Assembly: GCF_049977365.1 (NCBI RefSeq) | Contig: NZ_JBNGEN010000010.1 | Span: 1 to 53,820 of the forward strand | From: Brachymonas sp049977365 | GTDB taxonomy: Bacteria > Pseudomonadota > Gammaproteobacteria > Burkholderiales > Burkholderiaceae_C | Reading direction: 5' to 3' | DNA: 53,820 bases | Notes under the pieces: model-generated | What the model saw: only the letters and a program-made list of their open reading frames with translations | Told to the model about the DNA's origin: nothing | The model's database searches: none | Program-made: the position numbers and the translations under genes | Shown: positions 14,957 to 23,482 of the stretch, one piece after another | Position numbering within the stretch: position 1 is the first letter of the stretch | Layout of the letters: each line of letters opens with the position of its first letter

Positions 14957-17458
14957 ATGCTGCGCACCTTCTTTCAGTATTGGCGCAATTCGCGCAACAT
15001 CCGGTGGGGCGTCACGGTAGGGGCCGCCCTGACCGTCGCCATGTCGCTGGTGCTGATGTTCCTGCTCGCCCAGGCCACCAACGATCCCGAAGCCTACGAG
15101 CGCAACTTCCAGACCCTGCTGGTGGCCAATCTGGTTGTCGGATGCATGCTCGCAGCCGTGGTCGGCTGGATGGGCTGGCGGGTGTGGAAGCGCTTCCGGC
15201 GCCGCAAGTTCGGCAGCCGCCTGCTGCTCAAGCTGGTCGCCGTGTTCACTCTGGTCGCCAGCGTGCCGGGGGCCCTGACCTACCTCGTGTCCTATCAGTT
15301 CGTGACACGCTCCATCGAGAGCTGGTTCGATGTGCGGGTCGAACACGCGCTCGATGCCGGCCTGAGCCTCGGGCGCAATGTGCTGGATGCGCTCACGGCC
15401 GATACCGCCAGCAGGACGCAGGCCGCCGCTACCCAGCTCGGGGTGGCACAGCCTTTTGGCCTGGCCCTGACCCTGGAACAGCTGCGGGTGCAGCAGAATG
15501 CCGATCAGCTCATCCTGTGGGACCAGAACGGCCAGCGCATCGCCAGCGCTGGGATACAGTCCTCCACCCATGCCTTGCCGGCCCCCACCGCCGACGTGCG
15601 CGCCGCGCTGCGCACCAAGCCTGTCTACACGTCGCTCGAAGGGCTCGACGATGCAGGAGATGCCTCCACCTCCTTTGCCCCCGACAGCCCTGCGGCCAGC
15701 ACCACCCCTGCCGCGACCCCCCGCACGATCGACAAGGCTCCGGCCGCGCGCATCGTGGCCTACAGCCTCGTGCGACCGGGCCAGTTCGGACTACTGGATC
15801 AGGCCTGGGTGCTGGAAGTCGTCAAGACCGTCCCCCCCGAGCTGCTGCGCAATGCCCTTGTGGTGCAGGACACCAACCGGGAATACCAGGAACGTGCCCT
15901 GGCGCGCACCAGCATGCAGCGCATGTTCATAGGCACCCTCACCCTCACGCTCATCCTGGCCGTCTTTGGGGCTGTGCTGCTGGCGGCGCTGCTGGCATCC
16001 CAGCTCACTCGCCCTCTGTTCATGCTGGCCGAAGGCGTGCAGCAGGTGGCCGAAGGCAATCTGGGTCCCAAACCCATCTACCAGGGGCATGACGAGCTGG
16101 GCACCCTGACCCACGCCTTCGCGCGCATGACCCAGCAGCTGGCCGACACCCAGCAGGCACTGCGCAGCAGCGTGGTGGAGCTCGACGCATCCCGCAGCGA
16201 ACTGCAGACCATACTCGACAACCTCAGCACCGGTGTTCTCATGCTGCGAGCCAACGGATGCATCGTGTCGGCCAACCCTGCAGCCACCCGCATTCTGGGA
16301 CAGGAGGCGGCTGCGCTCGAAGGCCACACCCTGGGCAGTCTGCCCGGCATGTCCCGGCTGGGCGAGGTCGTGCAGCAGCAGTTCGACAACCTGCAGGAAC
16401 CTTCCGGCGACTCTGCTGTCGTGGCTGCCGTTTCCGCACCCTCTGCCGCCCAAGCGCTCCAGGGAGCGCAGGAGGCCGCTGCTCCTGCGACTCCGGGCGC
16501 CGGAGAGGCAGCACCGGCCGCCCGGTCCTCTTCCCCCTACTGGCAGCAGACCCTCGAACTCAATCCCGCCGAGCACGAAGGGCTGCAGCACGATGCCATC
16601 ACCCTCGTCCTGCGCGGAGCCACCCTGCACGACGCCGCCATCCCCGACGCGCGCCTGCTGGTCTTTGAAGATATCTCGGCCATCGTCTCCGCACAGCGCA
16701 CCCAGGCCTGGGGAGAGGTGGCACGGCGCCTGGCGCACGAAATCAAGAATCCCCTCACCCCCATCCAGCTCTCGGCGGAGCGTCTGGAACTCAAGCTCAT
16801 GCACACCCTGCCCGAGAAGGAGCAGGCCGTGCTGCGCAAGTCCGTGCGCACCATCGTCGAACAGGTCGACGCCATGAAGCGGCTGGTCAACGAATTCCGC
16901 GACTATGCGCGCCTTCCTGCTGCCCAGCTGCGCCCCCTCGATCTCAACGGCCTCATCACCGACATCCTGCATCTCTACGGCGACGAGAACGCCACCGTCC
17001 CCATCCGGGCCGAACTCGATCCCGGGTGCATGCCCGTGCTCGCCGATGCAGCACAGCTCCGGCAGGTCATACACAACCTCGTGCAGAACGCCCAGGATGC
17101 GCAGGAGCAGGCCGGGCGCGCCAGCGAGCCTGTGCTTCTGCAGACCCAATGGCGTCCGGCCAGCCGCCGGGTGCGCATGAGCATCCTGGATGTAGGGGGA
17201 GGCTTCCCGGACAACATCCTGCAGCGCGCCTTCGAGCCCTATGTCACCACCAAGGCCAAGGGAACCGGGCTCGGACTGCCCGTCGTCAAGAAAATCGCGG
17301 ACGAACACGGGGCCAGCCTCACCGTCACCAATCGCGTGCAGGACGGGCAAGTCATCGGCGCCCAGATCTCCCTCATCTTTCAGGCTGCAGATAGCGTCGA
17401 ATCCAACGCCGCCAGCACACCCCGCAGCGCATCGTCCCCGGAGACGCCTTCCGCCTGA
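14957..17458 (+). CDS. NtrY-type sensor histidine kinase
   Basis: An 833-residue membrane histidine kinase. Three hydrophobic segments lie in the first 115 residues (about 17-37, 53-72, 90-110). A periplasmic or sensor stretch follows, then a fourth membrane segment (about 325-347), HAMP, and a PAS region (about 410-470) containing an Ala/Pro-rich insert. The HisKA box RRLAHEIKNPLTPIQLSAERL has its phospho-acceptor His594. The HATPase_c domain has NLVQNAQDAQ and GTGLGLPVVKKI. This order is typical of NtrY, which with NtrX controls nitrogen, respiratory or envelope functions in different proteobacteria. The response regulator follows after 146 nt. Which signal is sensed cannot be read from the sequence. 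Confidence 0.9.
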   Translation: MLRTFFQYWRNSRNIRWGVTVGAALTVAMSLVLMFLLAQATNDPEAYERNFQTLLVANLVVGCMLAAVVGWMGWRVWKRFRRRKFGSRLLLKLVAVFTLVASVPGALTYLVSYQFVTRSIESWFDVRVEHALDAGLSLGRNVLDALTADTASRTQAAATQLGVAQPFGLALTLEQLRVQQNADQLILWDQNGQRIASAGIQSSTHALPAPTADVRAALRTKPVYTSLEGLDDAGDASTSFAPDSPAASTTPAATPRTIDKAPAARIVAYSLVRPGQFGLLDQAWVLEVVKTVPPELLRNALVVQDTNREYQERALARTSMQRMFIGTLTLTLILAVFGAVLLAALLASQLTRPLFMLAEGVQQVAEGNLGPKPIYQGHDELGTLTHAFARMTQQLADTQQALRSSVVELDASRSELQTILDNLSTGVLMLRANGCIVSANPAATRILGQEAAALEGHTLGSLPGMSRLGEVVQQQFDNLQEPSGDSAVVAAVSAPSAAQALQGAQEAAAPATPGAGEAAPAARSSSPYWQQTLELNPAEHEGLQHDAITLVLRGATLHDAAIPDARLLVFEDISAIVSAQRTQAWGEVARRLAHEIKNPLTPIQLSAERLELKLMHTLPEKEQAVLRKSVRTIVEQVDAMKRLVNEFRDYARLPAAQLRPLDLNGLITDILHLYGDENATVPIRAELDPGCMPVLADAAQLRQVIHNLVQNAQDAQEQAGRASEPVLLQTQWRPASRRVRMSILDVGGGFPDNILQRAFEPYVTTKAKGTGLGLPVVKKIADEHGASLTVTNRVQDGQVIGAQISLIFQAADSVESNAASTPRSASSPETPSA

Positions 17459-17604
17459 ACATGAATGCACGGTCCCGCAACACAGGCCGTCTCACAGGGC
17501 GATTTTTTGCATGGCGGGAAGTCCATACCCCTTTCGCGGATGGGGCAAATTCCCTGTATCATTGACGCAACATCCCGCGTATTTGTGGAAAGGCACCCAT
17601 CGAA

Positions 17605-18360
17605 ATGGCGAACATTTTGGTAGTCGACGACGAGCTTGGCATTCGGGAGCTGCTGTCAGAGATCCTCAACGATGAAGGCCACACCGTGGACCTGGCGGAA
17701 AACGCTGCACAGGCGCGCAAGGCACGGCTGGAAAATCATTACGACCTGGTTCTGCTCGACATCTGGATGCCGGACACCGATGGGGTCACTCTACTCAAGG
17801 AATGGGCAGGGCAGGGCCTCCTCACCATGCCGGTCATCATGATGAGCGGACATGCCACGATCGAGACCGCGGTCGAGGCCACCCGCATCGGGGCGCTCTC
17901 CTTCCTCGAAAAACCCATCACGCTGCAGAAGCTGCTCAAAGCGGTGCAGCAAGGCCTGCAGCGTGAGGCAGCTCCAGCTGCGACCGCTGCAGTTCCCGTC
18001 ATTGCCGCTCCCGCACCGGTCGCGACCGGTGGAGCCGTGGCGGGAGGGCAGATTCTTGCAGGCATCGAGCAGCCTGTCCTGCCGGTGCAGGCGGCACCGG
18101 TGGCCTATGTCCAGTCTTCCCTGGCAGCCACATCCCCTGCAGCCAGCGGCCCCGTTTCCTCGCAGAGCTTCGATCTCGATCGTCCTCTGCGCGAGGCACG
18201 CGACATCTTCGAGCGCGCCTACTTCGCGTTTCACCTCCAGCGCGAGAACGGTTCCATGACCCGCGTGGCCGAAAAGACAGGGCTTGAACGCACCCACCTC
18301 TACCGCAAGCTCAAGCAGCTGGGAGTCGACATCGGCCGCGACAAGAAGGCCGCCAGCTGA
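17605..18360 (+). CDS. NtrX-like response regulator lacking the AAA+ domain
   Basis: A 251-residue regulator. Residues 1-120 are a complete receiver domain with acidic residues D8-D9, phospho-acceptor D52 in LLDIWMPD and K in LEKPI. Residues 125-195 are an Ala/Pro/Val-rich linker. Residues 195-245 are a Fis-type helix-turn-helix with MTRVAEKTGLERTHLYRKLK. Full NtrX has about 450-480 residues with a central AAA+ sigma-54 activation domain; here the linker stands in its place, so it is expected to act without sigma-54. It is paired with the NtrY-type kinase just upstream. The ATG follows a weak GGAAAGG site about 13 nt upstream. Confidence 0.88.
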   Translation: MANILVVDDELGIRELLSEILNDEGHTVDLAENAAQARKARLENHYDLVLLDIWMPDTDGVTLLKEWAGQGLLTMPVIMMSGHATIETAVEATRIGALSFLEKPITLQKLLKAVQQGLQREAAPAATAAVPVIAAPAPVATGGAVAGGQILAGIEQPVLPVQAAPVAYVQSSLAATSPAASGPVSSQSFDLDRPLREARDIFERAYFAFHLQRENGSMTRVAEKTGLERTHLYRKLKQLGVDIGRDKKAAS

Positions 18361-18420
18361 CACTGTCGGGCACCGCAGCATCCTGATACTCACAGGGGCA
18401 GGCAAATTTTCACTCCGTTT

Positions 18421-18448
18421 TTGTAAACCTCTTTTTTGACGCTATAAT
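18421..18448 (+). promoter_or_regulatory. sigma-70 promoter of tRNA-Phe
   Basis: A perfect TATAAT at 18443-18448 lies 16 nt after a weak TTGTAA (-35, 18421-18426). Transcription would start a few bases before the mature tRNA 5' end at 18459. Confidence 0.7.
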
Positions 18449-18458
18449 TTCAGCTTCA

Positions 18459-18534
18459 GGCTCGGTAGCTCAGTTGGTAGAGCAGCGGATTGAAAATCCG
18501 CGTGTCGGTGGTTCGATTCCGCCCCGAGCCACCA
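18459..18534 (+). tRNA. pheT: tRNA-Phe (anticodon GAA)
   Basis: A complete cloverleaf with the acceptor stem GGCTCGG / CCGAGCC, the D-arm AGCTCAGTTGGTAGAGC, anticodon loop TTGAAAA with GAA, the T-arm GGTTCGATTCC and encoded CCA. An accessory region begins immediately downstream, so this gene is a plausible old integration site. Confidence 0.97.
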
Positions 18535-18542
18535 CAAATCGA

Positions 18543-18575
18543 CGCCCAACCGTTCTCGGTTGGGCGTTTTCTTTT
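18543..18575 (+). terminator. rho-independent terminator of tRNA-Phe
   Basis: A perfect 10-bp stem CGCCCAACCG / CGGTTGGGCG with a TTCT loop is followed by TTTTCTTTT. Confidence 0.93.
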
Positions 18576-18828
18576 GCGGATTCCGCACACCACGCGGGCT
18601 TCCGCGCCGTTCTGCGTGTGCCAGCCGTGCAGGGCACAAGTGGCATGACCCGCCCGGTTCGCTCCTGTTCCGCCCTATCTTCTCTCGAAACCTGCGCCAA
18701 CTTCTTCGCCGTGGCACACGCAGACGACGTTGTTCGTCAATGACTTGTGCGTGTGCCGATGGGAATGGTTGCCTCGCGGGTTTGCACGAGCAGAGCAGAA
18801 CGGCAACCCCGCGAGGACAACCCCAACA

Positions 18829-19059
18829 TCAACCCTTGGGCCGGAACGGGTCATGACCGTAGCTGTTGCGCTCACGGATCTGGCCGTCACGACCTTGGAT
18901 GAACATCTCGCTCTGTTGGTTGATGGCGATGCCACGGGCGTGGTCAATCGCCTGCTGCTGCGTGTCATGGATGGACGTGAGGCGGTCGTTGCCCTCACCA
19001 CGCACGCCCCACTGATCACCGCCGTTGACGGGAACGACCCATTGGTTTTTTCCGCTCAT
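18829..19059 (-). CDS. DUF2188 domain-containing small protein
   Basis: A 76-residue protein of the DUF2188 family, whose members are short, sometimes annotated as DNA-binding or stress-linked, and have no firm function. The family pattern is clear: an NQWVVPVNGGDQWGVRGEGN start, DTQQQAIDHARGIAINQQSE in the middle, and GRDGQIRERNSYGHDPFRPKG-like text at the end. The ATG at 19059 is chosen because GGAG lies 8 nt upstream on the minus strand; the frame continues further without family similarity. An inverted repeat (CCTCGCGGG / CCCGCGAGG, 18772-18816) lies just past its stop and may end transcription. It stands alone between tRNA-Phe and the ABC ATPase gene. Confidence 0.85.
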   Translation of the reverse strand: MSGKNQWVVPVNGGDQWGVRGEGNDRLTSIHDTQQQAIDHARGIAINQQSEMFIQGRDGQIRERNSYGHDPFRPKG

Positions 19060-19219
19060 TGCAATTACTCCGAAAATTGAAAAGGACAGGCTCTTGATGT
19101 CGGCGCGAGCCAAGGCGCGTCAGAGATGGAACTCATGTCATCAACGTCTCTTCCTTTCCCGATGTTTGAAGTGGGACTGATGCCCGCGCGCACGGCATAC
19201 CGCCGTCAGCCTCGAGGGC

Positions 19220-20287
19220 GTGGTCAAGAAGTACCACGAGCAGACCGTGCTGCACGAGGTTTCGCTGAAAGTCCGGCGCGGCGAGTTCCTTACCCTGCTC
19301 GGCCCCTCGGGCTGCGGCAAGACGACTCTGCTCAACCTGATTGCCGGCTTCGCCGAAGCCGACAACGGCGAAATCTTCATCGACGGCCAACTGGTGACCA
19401 GTGAGCCGCCGTACAAGCGGCAGATCGGCGTCATGTTCCAGAACTACGCGCTGTTTCCACACATGACGGTCGAGCGCAATATCGGCTATGGCCTGCGCAT
19501 GCGCCGGATGCCCAAGGACGAGATCACCCAGCGCGTGAAAGAGGCCATGGCCATGGTCAAGCTCGACGGCCTGGAGCATCGCAAGCCGCGTGAACTCTCC
19601 GGTGGCCAGCAGCAGCGCGTCGCCCTGGCGCGCGCGCTGGTCATCGAACCCAAGGTGTTGCTGCTCGACGAACCCTTCTCGGCCTTGGACAAGAGCCTGC
19701 GCGGCTCGATGCAGGTGGAAATCCGCGAGATCCAGCGTCGCCTGGGCCTGACCACCATCTTCGTCACCCATGACCAGGGCGAGGCGCTGGCGATGTCCGA
19801 TCGCATCGCCGTCATGTCCGCCGGTGTCATCCGTCAGATCGCGCCGCCAGCGCAGCTCTACCAGAATCCGCAGGACCCGTTCGTGGCCTCCTTCCTGGGC
19901 GACGTGAACATCCTGCCGGCCCACTACCACGGCCAGACCTCCACCGATATCCTGCTGCGCCTGGGCTCGGGGCTGCTCAGCCTGCCGCAGTCACGGCTGG
20001 TGGATGAATCGCATGAGGGCGAGCGGCTCGATGTCTACGTTCGCCCGGAACATATCCGGCTGGAGAGCCCGCATGCCGGCTCGGTGCTGAGCGGCACCGT
20101 GATCAACCACGTCTTCCAGGGCGACCACATCAATACCTTCGTCAACGTCGACATCCCGATGAAGGACCGCCAGGTCGTCACGGTTCGCAGCCCCGGCCTG
20201 GGCGCGATGCAGCAGTGGCCCATCGGCTCCGTCGCGGGGCTTGCCCTGCCCGACGAGGGTGTCAGCGTCTTCAATCCGCAGAAATAA
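19220..20287 (+). CDS. orphan ABC transporter ATPase (PotA/spermidine-putrescine type), 5' end probably lost
   Basis: At least 355 residues. It has Walker A GPSGCGKTT (28-36), a Q-loop, the ABC signature LSGGQQQR, Walker B VLLLDEP, the switch histidine in TIFVTHDQGEA, and a C-terminal TOBE region from about residue 240. This is the layout of ATPases that energise polyamine, iron or sugar importers. The frame is open back to a stop at 19178-19180, and the codons before the GTG at 19220 still encode T-A-V-S-L-E-G, the usual first strand of the fold, but no start codon lies there. No permease or binding-protein gene is nearby. I infer a breakpoint around 19180-19200 that removed the start and the rest of the transporter operon. 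Confidence 0.82.
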   Translation: MVKKYHEQTVLHEVSLKVRRGEFLTLLGPSGCGKTTLLNLIAGFAEADNGEIFIDGQLVTSEPPYKRQIGVMFQNYALFPHMTVERNIGYGLRMRRMPKDEITQRVKEAMAMVKLDGLEHRKPRELSGGQQQRVALARALVIEPKVLLLDEPFSALDKSLRGSMQVEIREIQRRLGLTTIFVTHDQGEALAMSDRIAVMSAGVIRQIAPPAQLYQNPQDPFVASFLGDVNILPAHYHGQTSTDILLRLGSGLLSLPQSRLVDESHEGERLDVYVRPEHIRLESPHAGSVLSGTVINHVFQGDHINTFVNVDIPMKDRQVVTVRSPGLGAMQQWPIGSVAGLALPDEGVSVFNPQK

Positions 20288-20303
20288 AAACCAAGCAATC
20301 GCC

Positions 20304-21314
20304 ATGACCGAAGCCATGAGCTCTCTTCCTGCATCGATGCAGGCCATCATTGCCCGCGAGCCCGGCGATGCCAGCGTGCTGGTGCTGGCCGACCGCCCGA
20401 TGCCCGTGCCGGGTGCTGGCGAGGTACTGCTGCGCGTGCTTGCCGCCGGCGTCAACCGGCCTGACATCATGCAGCGCCAAGGTATGGCCAAGCCGGCACC
20501 TGGCATTACCGACGTGCTGGGTCTGGAAGTGTGCGGCGAAGTGGTTGCCTGCGGGCCGGGGGCTGACAAGGCGCTGCTTGGTCAGCGGCTGATGAGCCTG
20601 GTGCCCGGTGGTGGCTATGCACCCTGGTGCACCGCTGCAGTCGAGCATTCCTTCGTAGTGCCCGCAAGCCTGTCTGCGATCGAGGCTGCAGCCCTGCCCG
20701 AGGGCCTGTTTACCGTCTGGCACAACCTGTTCGAACTTGGCCGCCTGCGCATGGGCGAGACCGTGCTGGTCCACGGCGCCGCCGGTGGCATCGGCACGCT
20801 GGCGATCCAGATGGCCCGTGCTGCGGGCTGCACGGTCATCGTCACCGACAACGACGAAGCCCGTTTCCACGAACTGAAGAACCTGGGTGCCGACCTGGCA
20901 ATCCACTGGCCCAGTACCGACTTCACCCAGGCTTGCCTGGACTTCACCCGCGGGCGCGGCGTGGACGTGGTGCTGGACATCGTCGGCGGCGACTATGTGC
21001 GGCGCAACCTGCAGGCCATGGCCTTTGGCGGGCGGCATGTGAGCCTGTCGTTCATGCAGGGCTCGGCGGTGAACCTCGAACTGCTGACACTGATGCAAAA
21101 GCAGCTGAGCCTGCATTCGTCCACCATGCGGCCGCAGAGCCATTACGAAAAGGCCCGCATGGCCAAGGACCTGACCCACCATGTGGTGCCATTGCTGGCC
21201 AATGGACGGATCAAGCCTCGTATCTACGGCACCTTCCCTGTTGCGGAAGCTGCCGCCTCGCATACCTTGCTGGAAAGCGGCAAGGTCTTCGGCAAGCTGG
21301 TACTGGTGCCCTGA
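20304..21314 (+). CDS. zinc-independent NAD(P)H-quinone oxidoreductase (MDR family)
   Basis: A 336-residue medium-chain dehydrogenase/reductase resembling the quinone oxidoreductase/PIG3 group. The N-terminal GroES-like domain contains AAGVNRPDIMQRQG. The Rossmann part has VHGAAGGIGTLAIQMARAAG with the AxxGxGxxG-type nucleotide site, then DVVLDIVGGDYVRRNL. The cysteine and histidine ligands of zinc-containing alcohol dehydrogenases are missing, as is usual for this group. The ATG at 20304 starts 16 nt after the ABC ATPase stop, and the GST gene follows after 3 nt, so it belongs to a tight operon. The substrate is unknown; a quinone or enone is likely. Confidence 0.85.
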   Translation: MTEAMSSLPASMQAIIAREPGDASVLVLADRPMPVPGAGEVLLRVLAAGVNRPDIMQRQGMAKPAPGITDVLGLEVCGEVVACGPGADKALLGQRLMSLVPGGGYAPWCTAAVEHSFVVPASLSAIEAAALPEGLFTVWHNLFELGRLRMGETVLVHGAAGGIGTLAIQMARAAGCTVIVTDNDEARFHELKNLGADLAIHWPSTDFTQACLDFTRGRGVDVVLDIVGGDYVRRNLQAMAFGGRHVSLSFMQGSAVNLELLTLMQKQLSLHSSTMRPQSHYEKARMAKDLTHHVVPLLANGRIKPRIYGTFPVAEAAASHTLLESGKVFGKLVLVP

Positions 21315-21317
21315 ACC

Positions 21318-21935
21318 ATGAAACTCCTCTACGCCACCACATCGCCCTTCGTGCGCAAGGTCATGGTCTGCGCACACCTGACAGGCCAGGCCGACCAAAT
21401 CGAATGGCTGGACAGCGCCGCCCACCCGGTACGGCGCGATCCCCGCATCGCCGCCCACAATCCGCTGGCCAAGGTGCCGACACTGATTCTGGACGATGGC
21501 CAGTCCTTGTACGACAGCCGGGTGATCTGCGAGTACCTGGCCAGCCGGGCGGGATCGACGCAGATCTTTCCTGCTTCAGGCGATGCCCGGTGGACAGCGC
21601 TCACCCGCCAGGCGATGGGCGATGGCCTGCTCGATGCCGCACTGCTGGCGCGCTACGAATTGACCGCGCGCCCGCCGGAGGTGCAGTGGCCCGCCTGGCG
21701 TGAGGCCCTGCTGACCAAGGTCGCTGCCTGCCTCGATGCGATCGAAGCCATCGCGCCGGACCTCGCCACCGACCAGCCCACTATTGGCGAGATCACGATC
21801 GGCTGCGGCCTCGGCTACCTGGACTTCCGTTTTCACGAGCTGGACTGGCGCACCGCGCACCCCCATGCCACCCGCTGGAACGCAGCCTTCCAGGCCTTGC
21901 CCGCGATGCAGGCCACCCGCCCCTACGACGCCTGA
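21318..21935 (+). CDS. glutathione S-transferase family protein
   Basis: A 205-residue protein. The N-terminal thioredoxin-like domain begins MKLLYATTSPFVRKVMVCAH with the SPF/Y-x-RK pattern of bacterial beta/theta-like GSTs, and contains the cis-proline turn in NPLAKVPTLIL and the glutathione-contacting motif DSRVICEYL. The C-terminal part is an all-alpha domain to about residue 200. It begins 3 nt after the quinone oxidoreductase stop and is followed 11 nt later by the dehydroquinase-like gene, so all are probably one transcript. GSTs in such gene sets often handle electrophilic intermediates, but the substrate cannot be read here. Confidence 0.87.
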   Translation: MKLLYATTSPFVRKVMVCAHLTGQADQIEWLDSAAHPVRRDPRIAAHNPLAKVPTLILDDGQSLYDSRVICEYLASRAGSTQIFPASGDARWTALTRQAMGDGLLDAALLARYELTARPPEVQWPAWREALLTKVAACLDAIEAIAPDLATDQPTIGEITIGCGLGYLDFRFHELDWRTAHPHATRWNAAFQALPAMQATRPYDA

Positions 21936-21946
21936 GACCCAAAGCC

Positions 21947-22429
21947 ATGAGCGATACCACCACCACCTCGAACCACCCCATCACAATCTGGTTTCTCAAC
22001 GGCCCCAATGCCAACCTCTATGGGCTGGACGCCAACAAGAACTATGGCAGCGACAGCTTTCCCGTCCTGCAGTCGCGCTGCGAGCAGAAAGCGGCTGCGC
22101 TCGATGTCTCGCTGCGTTTCCTGCAGTCCAATTACGAGGGCCAGCTGATCGACTGGATCCAGGAGGCGCGCGGCGTGGCCGACGGCATCATCATCAATGC
22201 GGCAGGCCTGACCTACACCTCGGTCCCCATTCTGGATGCCCTGATGTCCTTTCCGGGCAAGATCATCGAAGCCCATATGAGCAATATCTGGAAGCGCGAG
22301 CCTTTCCGCCACCACTCCTACATCTCGAAGGTGGCCGATGGCGTGATCGCCGGGCTCGGCGGCGATGGGTATGAACTCGCCATCCAGGCCGTCGCGCAGC
22401 TGGTGCGCAAGAGCAGGCAGGGCAGCTGA
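21947..22429 (+). CDS. type II 3-dehydroquinase-like protein with altered active site
   Basis: A 160-residue protein clearly of the AroQ fold, shown by LNGPNANLYG (17-26), Y33-G34, NAAGLTYTSVPILDAL (84-99), EAHMSN (108-113) and REPFRHHSY (117-125). Kept catalytic positions are Asn18, Tyr33, Asn84, Glu108, His110 and Arg117. Two are changed. The mobile-loop arginine after NLLG is Asp28, and the histidine of the usual THTS motif is Tyr90. In AroQ the loop arginine is needed for turnover. The protein is therefore probably not the housekeeping dehydroquinase and may act on a related hydroxy-acid or lactone. It lies between GST and GhrA-like genes with 6-11 nt spacing, which points to a catabolic role. 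Confidence 0.83.
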   Translation: MSDTTTTSNHPITIWFLNGPNANLYGLDANKNYGSDSFPVLQSRCEQKAAALDVSLRFLQSNYEGQLIDWIQEARGVADGIIINAAGLTYTSVPILDALMSFPGKIIEAHMSNIWKREPFRHHSYISKVADGVIAGLGGDGYELAIQAVAQLVRKSRQGS

Positions 22430-22435
22430 AGCGCG

Positions 22436-23380
22436 ATGACACCAGCCCTCGGCACCCTGGCCTTCTACAGCAACTTCGACGATTTCAACACCTGGAAGAA
22501 CGCGCTGCAGGCGCAGCTTCCCTCACTGGAAGTCGTGCACTCCAGCGCCATCGACCGGCCACAGGACATCCATTACGCAATGGTCTGGAAGCCGCCGGAA
22601 GGCTTCTTCCAGCAGATGCCGAACCTGCGGCTGATCATCAACCTGGGCGCCGGCGTCGACTCCCTGGTGGGCCGCCGGGATCTGCCACAGAACGTCCCGA
22701 TCACCCGGATCACCGACCCGCAAATGTCGCGGATGATGGCTGGTTATGTGCTGTTCGCGGTGCTGCGGCATGCACGCGAGATTCCGTTCTTCGAGCAGGC
22801 GCAGCGGCTGGGCGAATGGGCCTATCGCCATCCCCGTGCGCCCGGCGAAACGACGGTTGCCGTGCTGGGCTTGGGTCAGCTGGGCGCCACGGCGGCCCAT
22901 GAACTGCAGCGCCAGGGCTTCCGGACCCTGGGCTGGTCGCGCAGCCCGGCGCACATCGAGGGGGTGGAGTGCTTTGCGGGCATGGAGGCACTCGATGCCG
23001 TGATCAGCCAGGCGGATATCGTCGTGCTGATGCTGCCGCTCACGCCACAGACGAACAAGCTCTTCGACCGCGAACGCCTGGAGAGGATGCGGCCGGGCGC
23101 AGCCTTCGTCAACGTTGCCCGCGGCGCCCTGGTGGACCAGGCGGCCCTGACCGACCTGCTGCGCAGCGGCCACATCGGCGCAGCCACGCTGGACGTTTTC
23201 GAGCGCGAGCCCCTGGTGGCCGGAGATCCGCTGTGGAGCATGCCCAACGTGCTTATCACACCGCATCTCGCGTCAGTGGCAATTCCCTCGTCCTCTGCCA
23301 GGCAGATCGCAGCGAACATCCTGCGCGTTGCTGCCGGAGAGTCGCCGGACAACATGATCGATCCGACGCGCGGATATTGA
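22436..23380 (+). CDS. GhrA-type D-2-hydroxyacid dehydrogenase
   Basis: A 314-residue NAD(P)-dependent D-2-hydroxyacid dehydrogenase, closest in layout to glyoxylate/hydroxypyruvate reductase A. It has the nucleotide site GLGQLG (145-150), catalytic Arg229 in NVARG, Glu258 in the DVFEREPL stretch, and His277 in TPHLAS, as well as the substrate-loop sequence NLGAGVDSL. These reductases convert 2-oxoacids such as glyoxylate or hydroxypyruvate to hydroxyacids. It starts 6 nt after the dehydroquinase-like gene, ending the presumed operon. Its products may link the pathway to central metabolism, but the physiological substrate is unknown. Confidence 0.88.
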   Translation: MTPALGTLAFYSNFDDFNTWKNALQAQLPSLEVVHSSAIDRPQDIHYAMVWKPPEGFFQQMPNLRLIINLGAGVDSLVGRRDLPQNVPITRITDPQMSRMMAGYVLFAVLRHAREIPFFEQAQRLGEWAYRHPRAPGETTVAVLGLGQLGATAAHELQRQGFRTLGWSRSPAHIEGVECFAGMEALDAVISQADIVVLMLPLTPQTNKLFDRERLERMRPGAAFVNVARGALVDQAALTDLLRSGHIGAATLDVFEREPLVAGDPLWSMPNVLITPHLASVAIPSSSARQIAANILRVAAGESPDNMIDPTRGY

Positions 23381-23482
23381 GCGTCCCCTCGTTGTGAACC
23401 GCCAGGGCATGGAGCGGACTGGGGTAGCGAGCGAGGTCCATACCAGCACGCCATGGCGCGGCCACCGGAGTACAATCGTGCG

